Assembly (NCBI GenBank): GCA_963754445.1
Contig: CAVWFT010000002.1
Span: forward strand, 372,001 to 436,000
DNA: 64,000 nt
Direction of reading: 5' to 3'
Source of the DNA: Bog-473 sp963754445
GTDB taxonomy: Bacteria; Actinomycetota; Acidimicrobiia; Acidimicrobiales; RAAP-2
Part shown: piece after piece, positions 40,720 through 48,959 of the stretch
How positions within the stretch are numbered: position 1 is the first letter of the stretch
Layout of the letters: the number at the start of each line of letters is the position of its first letter
Translations under genes and position numbers: made by a program
The notes under the pieces: model-generated
Told to the model about the DNA's origin: nothing
Seen by the model: only the letters and a program-made list of their open reading frames with translations
Databases searched by the model: none

Positions 40720-41673
40720 TCACGGCGCGGGAGGACGGATGATGCCGTTCGTCATGGCCTCGCCCAGCACGTAGACCGGCGGGTGCTGCCCGTTGCGTGG
40801 ATTGAGGTTGGTCTCGAGGAATCCCCAGCCCCCGGGCTCGCCGTCCACACTGACATCACCCACCGACTCCCACCCGTAACGCTGTGAGGTGACGCCGATC
40901 ATGCCGCCGATGGTGTCGATCCGCACCGTCTTGGTCTCCCCGTCGCGCAACGTGAAGAGGATCTCGGCCGAAGGACAGCGGATGGAGTCGTCGTCCACGT
41001 GCACCAGCATCTCGGCGTGGTCGACCGGCACCGACTCGCCGGCCCGGCTGATGGCGCCGATCCGGAAGAAGTTGCCGTTCGTCCCGACCATCGACGCGAA
41101 GCGGAACTGGAGGTCACCGTGCTCGGCCCCGAAGCTGCGGCTCGAGACGAAGCTGTCCCAGCGGCGCGCGCCCCAGGAATGATCCCTCCACGCCGGGGCG
41201 TCGACATCGGTGGTGGTCCCGTCGAGCTCGACGGTGCCCCGCACGCGGCAGAAGACGTGGAAGTTGTTGGAGAAGATCGTCCCCGTCGCGCCGGCCGTGC
41301 CGGCGAAGGTCTGGGCATTGGCGTAGGAACGAGGACCGGCGTCGTGCACCTCGAACTCGACCCGACAACCGTCTCCGTCGAGCACGAACCACAGCCGCTC
41401 GCCGTCGTGGACCATCCGCTGGGGCCCGGCGCAGACGCCGGCCTCGTGCAGGCGGACCAGGGGGAGATCCTCGCCGTTGCAGCGAAAGCGCGGCCCGTGC
41501 TCACGGTAGACCCCGCACCACAGGTTGGCCGTCTCGCGGTTCAGCTCGTTGCCGATGCGGTGGTTGCCGCCCAGGCCCGAAGACGTATCGCGCCAGGCCA
41601 GGTACGCGCTCTCCTGCCAGTCGGCGTCGTCACCCGCCGGATGCAGCCCCTCGTCGATCGCCTCAACGGACAC
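40720..41673 (-). CDS. DUF7064/DUF7065-like beta-barrel protein, left arm
   Basis: A 317-residue protein related, by layout and by the diagnostic APAWRDHSWGARRWD segment, to the DUF7064/7065-type proteins of actinobacteria, which have a CrtC/lipocalin-like two-barrel look. WFVLDGDGCRVEFEVHD and VRGTVELDGTTTDVD precede that segment. No catalytic cofactor site is visible. It lies between the decarboxylase-like gene (33 nt upstream) and the phosphotransferase (7 nt downstream). Paralogue at 54.8 kb. Such proteins may bind or isomerise lipophilic intermediates; this is inference, and the domain name is a best guess. Confidence 0.6.
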   Translation of the reverse strand: MSVEAIDEGLHPAGDDADWQESAYLAWRDTSSGLGGNHRIGNELNRETANLWCGVYREHGPRFRCNGEDLPLVRLHEAGVCAGPQRMVHDGERLWFVLDGDGCRVEFEVHDAGPRSYANAQTFAGTAGATGTIFSNNFHVFCRVRGTVELDGTTTDVDAPAWRDHSWGARRWDSFVSSRSFGAEHGDLQFRFASMVGTNGNFFRIGAISRAGESVPVDHAEMLVHVDDDSIRCPSAEILFTLRDGETKTVRIDTIGGMIGVTSQRYGWESVGDVSVDGEPGGWGFLETNLNPRNGQHPPVYVLGEAMTNGIIRPPAP

Positions 41674-41705
41674 CGAGGCTCAGGATACGGACCCGAGGGT
41701 CGAGA

Positions 41706-42461
41706 TCACTTGTCCGAGACCCTCTCGGTCCCCTCCGAGGCCGGGATGTCGGGATTGCAGACGTAGCGGACGTTGGTGATGGTGACGTCGCAGGCGGCGA
41801 AGCTGGCCGACACGGGGAGGTAGGGCACCAGGCGGGTGTCGCCCCAGGCCTCGGCGTCGAAGTGGGTCAGCACGGGTTCTCCCCGGTCGGCCCGACGGAA
41901 CTGGTACTCCGAATCCACCTGCACGATGCGTGGTACCAGCACGCCGTCGTGGGCGATCCGGGCCAGGTGCATCCCCGGCGGGTACTGCACGTCGTGGCCG
42001 GTCACCGGCACCGGGTCGACCAGCGAGACGTCGAGGATCGTGCCCGAGTCGTCGTGGACGGAGCAGTTGACCCGATCGTGAAAGCGCGCCAACTCGATCG
42101 TCGCCGGCGAGACCCGGAATCCGTACGAGTCGGCGAGCACCCCGGCCAGTTCCGGATTGTCGCAGCGGGCCGAGATCAGGAAGGCGCGCGGCCGGACGCC
42201 CGCCCTGGCCGTGAGCCGCAACTGGGCCAGGGCGAACGGTCCGAACACGCTCTCCCGAGCCCGATAGACCAGGAAGCTGACGACTGGGGGGATCGTCGGA
42301 TTCAACGCGGGGGGAACCAGTGCCTCGCGGTCGGTCGATCGGACTTCGTAGAGAACCTGGAGGATGTCGACGTCGTCGACTTGCAGCTCCCGATCGTCGA
42401 GCACGACTTCGGGGGCACCGTCGATGAGGGGACGGATGTCGAGCGTGCCGGCCAGTGGCAT
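41706..42461 (-). CDS. Acetoacetate decarboxylase-family protein
   Basis: A 251-residue protein of the ADC superfamily. The motif FLVYRARESVFGPFALAQLR followed by LISARCDNPELAGVLADSYGF corresponds to the ADC core, but the catalytic Lys pair of true acetoacetate decarboxylase is not obvious, so it may be a hydratase/aldolase-like or structural member. VRYVCNPD ends the domain. Its ATG overlaps the preceding LLM gene stop by 4 nt, so it belongs to the same left-arm operon. A longer frame upstream in the same register belongs to the shadow of the LLM gene and is not used. Confidence 0.78.
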   Translation of the reverse strand: MPLAGTLDIRPLIDGAPEVVLDDRELQVDDVDILQVLYEVRSTDREALVPPALNPTIPPVVSFLVYRARESVFGPFALAQLRLTARAGVRPRAFLISARCDNPELAGVLADSYGFRVSPATIELARFHDRVNCSVHDDSGTILDVSLVDPVPVTGHDVQYPPGMHLARIAHDGVLVPRIVQVDSEYQFRRADRGEPVLTHFDAEAWGDTRLVPYLPVSASFAACDVTITNVRYVCNPDIPASEGTERVSDK

Positions 42462-43570
42462 CAGGCCACCACCGCGCTCAGTGCCCGCTCGGCCGGCTTC
42501 TTGAACCGGGGCATCACCTCTTCGGCGAACAGCCGCATGGAGTCGAGCACGTATTGCTGCGGGACCACCTCCATGAACTGGTGGATGAAGTTGATGCCGT
42601 CGAAGCCCACGTTCTCCCAGGCGGCGATGGCGTCGGCCACGTCGTCGGGTGTCCCCATGGTCACGCCCTTGAACGACTTGGCCGCATCGCCCGGGCTGCC
42701 GGACTCCCGGCGCAGTGCCGGAAGCAGACCCTCCGACGGATACGAGTGCGTCGGCAGGACCTCCTTGGCCGAGAGCAGCTGGGCCGCCATGTAGGAGAAC
42801 ATCGAGGCCACCTTGATCCCATTGCGCCGGCCCAGGTCGCCGTCCTCGCAGCAGGACAGGAAGTTGACTGTCAGGACCTTGTCGTTGACGAAGGCGCCGA
42901 CGGGATCGCAGGTCTCGATGTGCCTGCGGTAGTTGGTGACCTTCTTCTCCGAATCGGCGAACCCGCCGGGGGACAGGCCGAGACAGCCGAGCCCGCGGTC
43001 GGCCGCATCGAGCTCGGTGCCCGGCGACGTGACGGCGACCCACATCGGTGGATGCGGCTTCTGGAGCGGCTTGGGGAGGATGGCCCGCTCGGGCATGGAG
43101 AACATGCGGCCGTTCCAGGAGAAGCGCTCCTGCATCCACATCTTGGGGATGACGCGGACGAACTCGTCCCACGTCTTCTTGGTCTCGTCCGGATTGGCCC
43201 CGAAACCGCTGAGCTCGGGCCAGGTCGCCGACCGCCCGGTTCCGAGCTCGAGGCGACCGCCCGAGATGATGTCGAGGACGGCGGCCCGTTCGGCCACGCG
43301 GATGGGGCTCTGGTACTGGGGCACGCAGGCCACGACACCATGCCCGACCCTGATCCGCTTGGTCATGGTGGCGGCGGCCGAGAGGAAGATGTCCGGGCCC
43401 GAGCAGTGCGAGTACTCCTCGAGGAAGTGGTGCTCGACCGCCCAGATGTAGTCGAACCCGAGCTCGTCGGCCAGGCGCACCTGCTCGAGCGCGTTCTCGT
43501 AGACCTGGCGCTCCGAATCCGGGGTCCAGGGTCGCGGCACCGACAACTCCATGAACAAGCCGAATTCCAC
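42461..43570 (-). CDS. LLM-class flavin-dependent oxidoreductase, first gene of the left arm
   Basis: A 369-residue TIM-barrel luciferase-like enzyme. VEFGLFMELSVPRPW opens the barrel, and DELGFDYIWAVEHHFLEEYS, RIRVGHGVVACVPQYQSPIR and ISGGRLELGTGR are the conserved strands and flavin-binding segments. GTPDDVADAIAAWENVGFDG closes the domain. It is closest in style to alkanal monooxygenase-like FMN enzymes and less to the F420 group. The GTG start has GAGGGAGG upstream. It is divergent from TetR, separated by 134 nt holding a perfect palindrome. Baeyer-Villiger-like or side-chain oxidation of the pathway substrate is possible. Confidence 0.86.
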   Translation of the reverse strand: MEFGLFMELSVPRPWTPDSERQVYENALEQVRLADELGFDYIWAVEHHFLEEYSHCSGPDIFLSAAATMTKRIRVGHGVVACVPQYQSPIRVAERAAVLDIISGGRLELGTGRSATWPELSGFGANPDETKKTWDEFVRVIPKMWMQERFSWNGRMFSMPERAILPKPLQKPHPPMWVAVTSPGTELDAADRGLGCLGLSPGGFADSEKKVTNYRRHIETCDPVGAFVNDKVLTVNFLSCCEDGDLGRRNGIKVASMFSYMAAQLLSAKEVLPTHSYPSEGLLPALRRESGSPGDAAKSFKGVTMGTPDDVADAIAAWENVGFDGINFIHQFMEVVPQQYVLDSMRLFAEEVMPRFKKPAERALSAVVA

Positions 43571-43601
43571 TGACCCTCCCTCGGTCGGCCTTGCACATTT
43601 G

Positions 43602-43615
43602 TTAATGAGCATTAA
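43602..43615. promoter_or_regulatory. Perfect 14-bp palindrome between the divergent arms
   Basis: TTAATGAGCATTAA has 6-bp perfect arms with a 2-nt centre. It lies in the AT-rich 134-nt gap between the LLM and TetR genes, the size and position expected of a TetR operator controlling both directions. Confidence 0.65.
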
Positions 43616-43704
43616 AATCTAAGCATGACGCCAGGCCTACGTCAACGTGCCTCGGCCCCAATTTGTGATGGTTGGCTAACATCCGGCTCCGTGAGAAGGA
43701 CCCG

Positions 43705-44388
43705 GTGACCGAGAACGAGATCGCCCGGAGGGAGGGGTCCGCCGTGCCGGGAACGGCCGACGCGACGCCGGGACCCGCCCGGACCAAGTCGGGACGGCCG
43801 ACCAAGGGGGCCCGGACCCGTGAGGCGATCATGGCAGCCGCCTTCGACCTCTTTCGCGACCGGGGCTTTCGGGAGACGAGCCTCGCCGACATCGGGGCCG
43901 CCGCCGGGGTGAGCGGTCCCGCCATCTACCGCTACTTCGACAGCAAGGGCGAGCTCCTCTCCGTGCTGATCGAAGAGGCCGCAGTGCTCTGGCGCCAAAC
44001 CGTGGACCAGGTCCTCAACGAGACCACGCCACCGATGGTGACGCTCGAGCGCCTGATCGATGCCGCCATCGAGCTCCAGCTGCGCAACGGGGACCTGCGC
44101 GACGTCTTCGTCCAGTCGTATCGGGCGCTCGACGAGGATGCCCGGCGCCGGGTCTCGCGCATCGAGCGGGTGCGCACGGCGGAGTGGGCCCACGTGCTCC
44201 TCGAGATCCGTCCGTCGTTGACCGACGAGGAGGCGCGGGCGGCGGTCCACATGGTCGACGGGATGCTGCGCTCCATCACGACGCTCTCGATGGACCGCGA
44301 CACGCTGGCCCGGGTCATAAAGGACATGGTCTTCGGCGGCCTGCTGTCGGTCGGTCTCCCCCGCTCCGTGGCCGAGATCCCGGCATGA
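43705..44388 (+). CDS. TetR-family regulator of the divergon
   Basis: A 227-residue TetR protein. A short flexible N-terminus precedes TREAIMAAAFDLFRDRGFRE, then TSLADIGAAAGVSGPAIYRYF and SKGELLSVLI, the TetR HTH. The C-terminal helical domain (FVQSYRALDEDARRR, MVDGMLRSITTL) senses the ligand. A GTG with AGAAGGA 5 nt before it is chosen over an upstream TTG. Its stop overlaps the acyl-CoA dehydrogenase ATG (ATGA), so the repressor is made with the pathway it controls. The palindrome in the divergent gap is its likely operator. The inducer is probably a CoA ester or substrate of the island. Confidence 0.9.
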   Translation: MTENEIARREGSAVPGTADATPGPARTKSGRPTKGARTREAIMAAAFDLFRDRGFRETSLADIGAAAGVSGPAIYRYFDSKGELLSVLIEEAAVLWRQTVDQVLNETTPPMVTLERLIDAAIELQLRNGDLRDVFVQSYRALDEDARRRVSRIERVRTAEWAHVLLEIRPSLTDEEARAAVHMVDGMLRSITTLSMDRDTLARVIKDMVFGGLLSVGLPRSVAEIPA

Positions 44389-45626
44389 CGGCGACATCCA
44401 CGACGACGGACACCGTTCCCGATGAGGAGTCGTTCCGCCACGAGGTGCTGGCGTTCCTCTCGGCGACACTGCCCCGCAAGGGAGAACGGGGAGCCGCCAG
44501 GCCCGTGGAGGCGTTCGGCGGCGGGGTGCAGCGTGCGGTGGCCTTCCAGCGGGCGCTGGCCGACGCCGGCCTGGCCGGGATCACCTGGCCCGTCGCCTAC
44601 GGGGGGCGCGGTCTGCCCGGCCGCTATCAACGCATCTTCGATCGCGAGGCCAAGGCGTTCCAGGTGCCACCCCGCTCGCTCGAGATCGGCCTCGGCATGT
44701 GCGGACCGACCCTCCTCGTGCACGCCAGCGAGGCCCAGAAGCAGACCCTCGTACCGGCGCTGCTCCGAGGCGACCACGTCTGGTGCGAGCTCTTCAGCGA
44801 ACCCGGAGCGGGATCCGACCTCTCGAGCGTGCAGACCCGGGCCCGCCGGGACGGCGACGAGTTCGTGCTCGACGGGCAGAAGGTCTGGACCTCGGGCGCG
44901 CAGCACAGCGACTACGCGGCCTGCCTGACCCGGACCGATCCTACGAAGCCCAAGCGCCAGGGCATCACCATGCTGATCGTCGACATGCACGCCCCGGGGA
45001 TCACCGTGCGCCCGTTGCGCCAAGTCACCGGGGACTCGCACTTCAACGAGGTCTTCCTCGACGGCGTGCGCGTCCCGGTCGCCAACGTGCTCGGCGAGAT
45101 CGACGACGGCTGGCGCGTGGCCCGGACGATGCTCGCCTTCGAACGCCAGGCCCTGAGCACCATGGGGTCGGGGGGCGGCGGCAAGGGTGGCTTCAACGGA
45201 CTGGTGGCCGAAGCGGGCCGCCACGACCTGGCGGCGCGGCCGGTGCTGCGGGACCGGCTCGTCCAGCTCCGGATCCGCCAGATGGTGCTCGGTCACCTGA
45301 CCGCGTACCTGACGGTCAAGGCCCGATCCGGCGGCGACGGCGGCGCGGCATCGATGCTCAAGCTGGCCATGGCCCAGTTGGTCCAGGAGTCGGCCCGGGT
45401 CGCAGTGGAGACCGTCGGCATCGACGCCACGGCCTGGCGCCCCGACGACCCCCAGGGCGGGCGTTGGAGTTACCAGCTGCTGAACTCCCTCTCCGCCTCG
45501 CTGGGCGGCGGGACAAACGAGATCGTGCGCAACGTGATCGCCGAGCGGCTGCTGGGCCTGCCGCGCGACACGGAGGGCGATCTCATGCCCGGGGACCTCG
45601 TCGACGGGGCGGCTCGTGAAATCTGA
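44385..45626 (+). CDS. Acyl-CoA dehydrogenase
   Basis: A 413-residue FAD enzyme that desaturates acyl-CoA thioesters at C2-C3. Conserved blocks are WPVAYGGRGLPGRYQRIFD, ELFSEPGAGSDLSSVQT (flavin region), DEFVLDGQKVWTSGAQHS, GVRVPVANVLGE, and the C-terminal GGGTNEIVRNVIAERLLGLP. The catalytic Glu is not assignable by eye. There are no extra domains. Translation is coupled to TetR upstream and overlaps the CoA-transferase by 11 nt downstream. The family also contains steroid- and terpenoid-side-chain members that work as heteromers; no second subunit gene is adjacent, so it may be homomeric. Confidence 0.9.
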   Translation: MTATSTTTDTVPDEESFRHEVLAFLSATLPRKGERGAARPVEAFGGGVQRAVAFQRALADAGLAGITWPVAYGGRGLPGRYQRIFDREAKAFQVPPRSLEIGLGMCGPTLLVHASEAQKQTLVPALLRGDHVWCELFSEPGAGSDLSSVQTRARRDGDEFVLDGQKVWTSGAQHSDYAACLTRTDPTKPKRQGITMLIVDMHAPGITVRPLRQVTGDSHFNEVFLDGVRVPVANVLGEIDDGWRVARTMLAFERQALSTMGSGGGGKGGFNGLVAEAGRHDLAARPVLRDRLVQLRIRQMVLGHLTAYLTVKARSGGDGGAASMLKLAMAQLVQESARVAVETVGIDATAWRPDDPQGGRWSYQLLNSLSASLGGGTNEIVRNVIAERLLGLPRDTEGDLMPGDLVDGAAREI

Positions 45627-47961
45627 ACCGACGCCTGCGCTCACGTCGCCGGTCCTCGTCGGCCTCACGGTGGTCGAGGTCGGCCAGTACGTGGCGGCAC
45701 CGCTGGCGGCGACGATCTTCGCCGACCTGGGCGCCGAGGTCGTCAAGGTCGAACGACCGGGGGGCGACCCGTTGCGGGCGGACCCGGCCCGCTTCGCCGC
45801 CTGGAACCGGGGCAAGCGGAGCATCGAGCTCGACCTCATGACGGAGAACGGTCGGCGCGAGCTGGCAGCGCTGCTCGATGATGCCGACCTGCTGATCGAG
45901 AACCTCAAGCCCGGGTCGTTGGATCGACTGCTCGACCGCCCGGACGAGGGGAATCGACGCACCGGGTCCGACTCGAACTTGGGTGCGGGCTCGGGCGCCG
46001 GTGCGCGGTCGCGCTCGGGCTCGGGCGCCAGGTCGCGCTCGGACTCCGCCGCCGGCTCGGGCTCCGCCGCCGGCTCGGGCATCCGGACCGGTCGTCCCAG
46101 GCTCGTCACGTGCTCCATCAGCGCCTGGGGCAGCAGCGGCCCGGCCCGCGACGAACCCGGCTGGGAGCCTCTCGTGCAGGCCCGGGCCGGCGTGCAGCAG
46201 GGCCTCTTCACCGGGGACGAGCCCATCTGGCAGCCGTTCCCCGTGGCCAGCGTGGCCGCGGCCCTGTTGGCCGTCGTCGGCGCCGGGGCGGCCCTGGTCA
46301 AGCGCCAGTCGACCGGCTACGGCCAACACGTCGAGACGTCCCTGCTCGATGGGCTGCTCTTCCTCAACGCCGCCCCGATCTTCCACCGCGAGGGTCGCCG
46401 GCCCAAGCCCATGCGCAATCGCAACTCGGTCATCTTGCGGACCTACGAGACGGCCGACGGCCGCTCGGTCATGGTCAACCTCAGCGGCACGGAGCGCTGG
46501 CGCGAGCTGTGCCGGCTGCTCGAGATCGATGACGGAGGGCTCGACTACGACACGGCCGAGGGCCTCTCCAAGCTGTCGGACCGCGAGTGGAACCGGGCCA
46601 AGCTCGACGAGATCACGCGGGCCTTCGCCACCAAGACGGCCGACGAGTGGGAGGCGGCGCTGCTCGAGCGGCCGGCCGCCGTCGCCAAGTGCAACAGCCT
46701 GGCCGAATGGTTGGCCAGCCCGCAGGCCCGGGCGAACGAGCTGCTCGTGGAGACGGACGACCCCGTACTCGGGCGAGTCCCCCTGATGGGCCCACCCGTG
46801 CGCATCGGGGCCGAGCCCGGCGGACGGACGCCAGGCCGCCGGCACGGGGGCGAGCAGGGCGCTCTCGGCGGCCACCGCATCGTCGACCTGTCCAGCTTCT
46901 GGGCCGGACCCCTGGCCTCGCGCCTGCTGGCCGAGCTCGGGGCCGAGGTGGTCAAGGTGGAGCCGCCCGGCGGCGAGGGCGGGTACCAGATGATGCCGGT
47001 GCTGCCCAACATCTACGTCGACGGCAACCGGTCCAAGCGCGGGCTGGTGCTCGATCTCAAGACACGGGCCGACCGGGCCCGGCTCCTCGACCTCGTTGCC
47101 GCGTCCGACGTGGTGGTCGAGAACGCCATGGCCGGCGTGTGGGAACGGCTGGCCCTCGACGAGGCGGCGCTGCGGGCGGTCAACCCGGCGCTCGTCTACG
47201 CCCGGGCCAAGGGTTTCGGCGTCGCGGGGCCGTTGGCCAACCGCCCCTCCTTCGACTACGTCGTCCAGGCGGCGACCGGCATGGAGATGGCCCAGGGCGG
47301 CGGCGAACGACCGACGCCGGGCAACGTCGTGGTCAACGACTACGGGACCGGGTTGTTGATGGCGGCGGGGATCGTGTGCGCGCTGTTGGGGCGGGCGCGT
47401 GGGGTGGCGGTGACGACGGTCGACGCCTCGTTGGCCATGACGGCGTCGTTGTACCAGGCCGGTGACGTGGCGACGCTGGGTGTCGGTGGGATGGTGGGTG
47501 ACCAGGTGGGGGCGGAGCTGCGCGGGCCCTCCGTTGGTCGCCGTCTCTACCGGGCCAAGGACGGGTGGGTGGCCGTGTTCTGCGTCTCCGACGACGAGGT
47601 GGAGCGACTGGGATCGGCGCTTGTCGGCGGAGGCGGTAACGGTGGCGCCGGTCTGACGATCGAGAGTCTGGCGGTAGCGGTCGGGGTGTTGACGGTGGAG
47701 GAGGTGTTGGCTCGCCTGCGCGACGCTCGTGTTCCCGCGGCGCGGAGTGTGCACCACTCCACCGTCCCCGACGACCCACAGGTGGTGGCCCGGGACCTGC
47801 TGTGCCGCTCCGAGCATCCAGCGGCGGGACGGTTCGTCCAGGTCGGCGTGCCGCTGTCGCTCACGGTGGACACGCCTGCGGTCAAGGGACCCGCACCGAC
47901 GCCGGCACCGGTGCGCCGGATGAGGCGCCACAGGGCGACCGGTCCGGGGGCAGCCCGGTGA
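45616..47961 (+). CDS. Tandem CaiB/BaiF family III CoA-transferase with an inactive-looking first domain
   Basis: A 781-residue protein with two family III CoA-transferase domains. Domain 1 (~13-400) begins VEVGQYVAAPLAATIFADLG and contains a Gly/Ser/Arg-rich low-complexity insert at ~116-156. Domain 2 begins at ~416 (IVDLSSFWAGPLASRLLAELG). The catalytic Asp of this family is kept in domain 2 (VVNDYGTGLL, D575). At the matching place in domain 1 the sequence is PVASVAAALL, with Ser212. The proposed role is to move CoA between acids so the pathway acid enters without ATP. The GTG overlaps the acyl-CoA dehydrogenase end, and the stop overlaps the LLM GTG. Confidence 0.88.
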   Translation: MKSEPTPALTSPVLVGLTVVEVGQYVAAPLAATIFADLGAEVVKVERPGGDPLRADPARFAAWNRGKRSIELDLMTENGRRELAALLDDADLLIENLKPGSLDRLLDRPDEGNRRTGSDSNLGAGSGAGARSRSGSGARSRSDSAAGSGSAAGSGIRTGRPRLVTCSISAWGSSGPARDEPGWEPLVQARAGVQQGLFTGDEPIWQPFPVASVAAALLAVVGAGAALVKRQSTGYGQHVETSLLDGLLFLNAAPIFHREGRRPKPMRNRNSVILRTYETADGRSVMVNLSGTERWRELCRLLEIDDGGLDYDTAEGLSKLSDREWNRAKLDEITRAFATKTADEWEAALLERPAAVAKCNSLAEWLASPQARANELLVETDDPVLGRVPLMGPPVRIGAEPGGRTPGRRHGGEQGALGGHRIVDLSSFWAGPLASRLLAELGAEVVKVEPPGGEGGYQMMPVLPNIYVDGNRSKRGLVLDLKTRADRARLLDLVAASDVVVENAMAGVWERLALDEAALRAVNPALVYARAKGFGVAGPLANRPSFDYVVQAATGMEMAQGGGERPTPGNVVVNDYGTGLLMAAGIVCALLGRARGVAVTTVDASLAMTASLYQAGDVATLGVGGMVGDQVGAELRGPSVGRRLYRAKDGWVAVFCVSDDEVERLGSALVGGGGNGGAGLTIESLAVAVGVLTVEEVLARLRDARVPAARSVHHSTVPDDPQVVARDLLCRSEHPAAGRFVQVGVPLSLTVDTPAVKGPAPTPAPVRRMRRHRATGPGAAR

Positions 47962-48959
47962 AGATCGACTCGGGCCTCGGTGCGGAGCTGGGCCGGGTGG
48001 CCGACCGGGTCGCGGCGGCCGAAGGTGCCGGGCTCGACTGTGTGTGGGCGGCCGAGACAACGAACGACCCCTTTCTGTCCTTGACCCTCGCGGCCGAGCA
48101 CTCCTCGACCGTGTCGCTCGGGACGGGGGTGGCGATTGCCTTCGCCCGCAACCCGATGAGCCTGGCCTACACGACCAATCAGCTCCAGGAGTTCTCGGGC
48201 GGGCGGGTCGTGTTGGGGTTGGGTTCGCAGGTGCGGCGGCACATCGAGCAGCGCTTCTCCATGACGTGGTCGCAGCCCGCGGCCCGGATGCGTGAGTACG
48301 TCCTGGCCCTCCGGGCCATCTGGGCCTCGTGGAACGACGGTGGGCCGGCGGGGTTCTCGGGTTCCTTCTACACGCACACGTTGATGACGCCCGTCTTCGC
48401 CCCGACACCGCATGCGTTCGGGGCGCCTCGGGTGTTCTTGGCCGCGGTAGGACCCCGTATGAACGAGGTGGCCGGCGAGGTGGCCGACGGGGTGTTGACC
48501 CACGGGATCTGTACGGGTCGCTACCTGCGGGAGGTGGCGCTGCCGGCGATCGAGCGCGGACTGGCCGTGTCGGGGCGGGTCCGGGCCGACATCGAGGTGA
48601 CGTGCCCGGGGTTCACGACGGTGGTCGAGGATCCGTCGAAGATGGCCAAGGCCCGTGACGCCATGCGCCAGCACGTCGGGTACTACGCGTCGACGCCGGC
48701 CTACCGCCCCGTCTTGGACCTGCACGGGTGGGGCGACCTGCAGACGTCGTTGTACGAGTGCTCGAACGCGGGCCGGTGGGACGAGATGGCCCGCCTGGTC
48801 GACGACGACGTGCTCGACGCCTTGACCATCGTCTGCACGCCCGACGAACTGGCCGGTCGGGTGGCCGAGCGCTACGGCGGCCTGGTCGATCGGATCAACG
48901 TGTCCTGGTGGCGCAAGGACTGGTGGCCCGCCGTCGAGAAGGAGCTGCGGGCACTGTGA
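47958..48959 (+). CDS. F420-dependent LLM-class oxidoreductase (TIGR03617-like), right arm
   Basis: A 333-residue luciferase-like TIM barrel. GTGVAIAFARNPMSLAYTTN, GGRVVLGLGSQVRRHIEQRF and SQPAARMREYVLALRAIW match the TIGR03617 predicted F420-dependent pattern almost word for word. GEVADGVLTHGIC and the C-terminal DELAGRVAERYGGLVDRI complete the domain. Compared with the homologue at 22.6 kb it is shorter and has a different C-terminal extension. The GTG overlaps the CoA-transferase stop (GTGA) and its own stop overlaps the next GTG, a tight operon. It probably interconverts an alcohol or aldehyde using F420. Confidence 0.88.
   Translation: MKIDSGLGAELGRVADRVAAAEGAGLDCVWAAETTNDPFLSLTLAAEHSSTVSLGTGVAIAFARNPMSLAYTTNQLQEFSGGRVVLGLGSQVRRHIEQRFSMTWSQPAARMREYVLALRAIWASWNDGGPAGFSGSFYTHTLMTPVFAPTPHAFGAPRVFLAAVGPRMNEVAGEVADGVLTHGICTGRYLREVALPAIERGLAVSGRVRADIEVTCPGFTTVVEDPSKMAKARDAMRQHVGYYASTPAYRPVLDLHGWGDLQTSLYECSNAGRWDEMARLVDDDVLDALTIVCTPDELAGRVAERYGGLVDRINVSWWRKDWWPAVEKELRAL

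Noticed and set aside
41706..43598. 630-codon minus-strand frame spanning two genes
   Set aside because: Only the last 251 codons match a protein family (ADC-like). The rest is the shadow of the LLM oxidoreductase in another frame.
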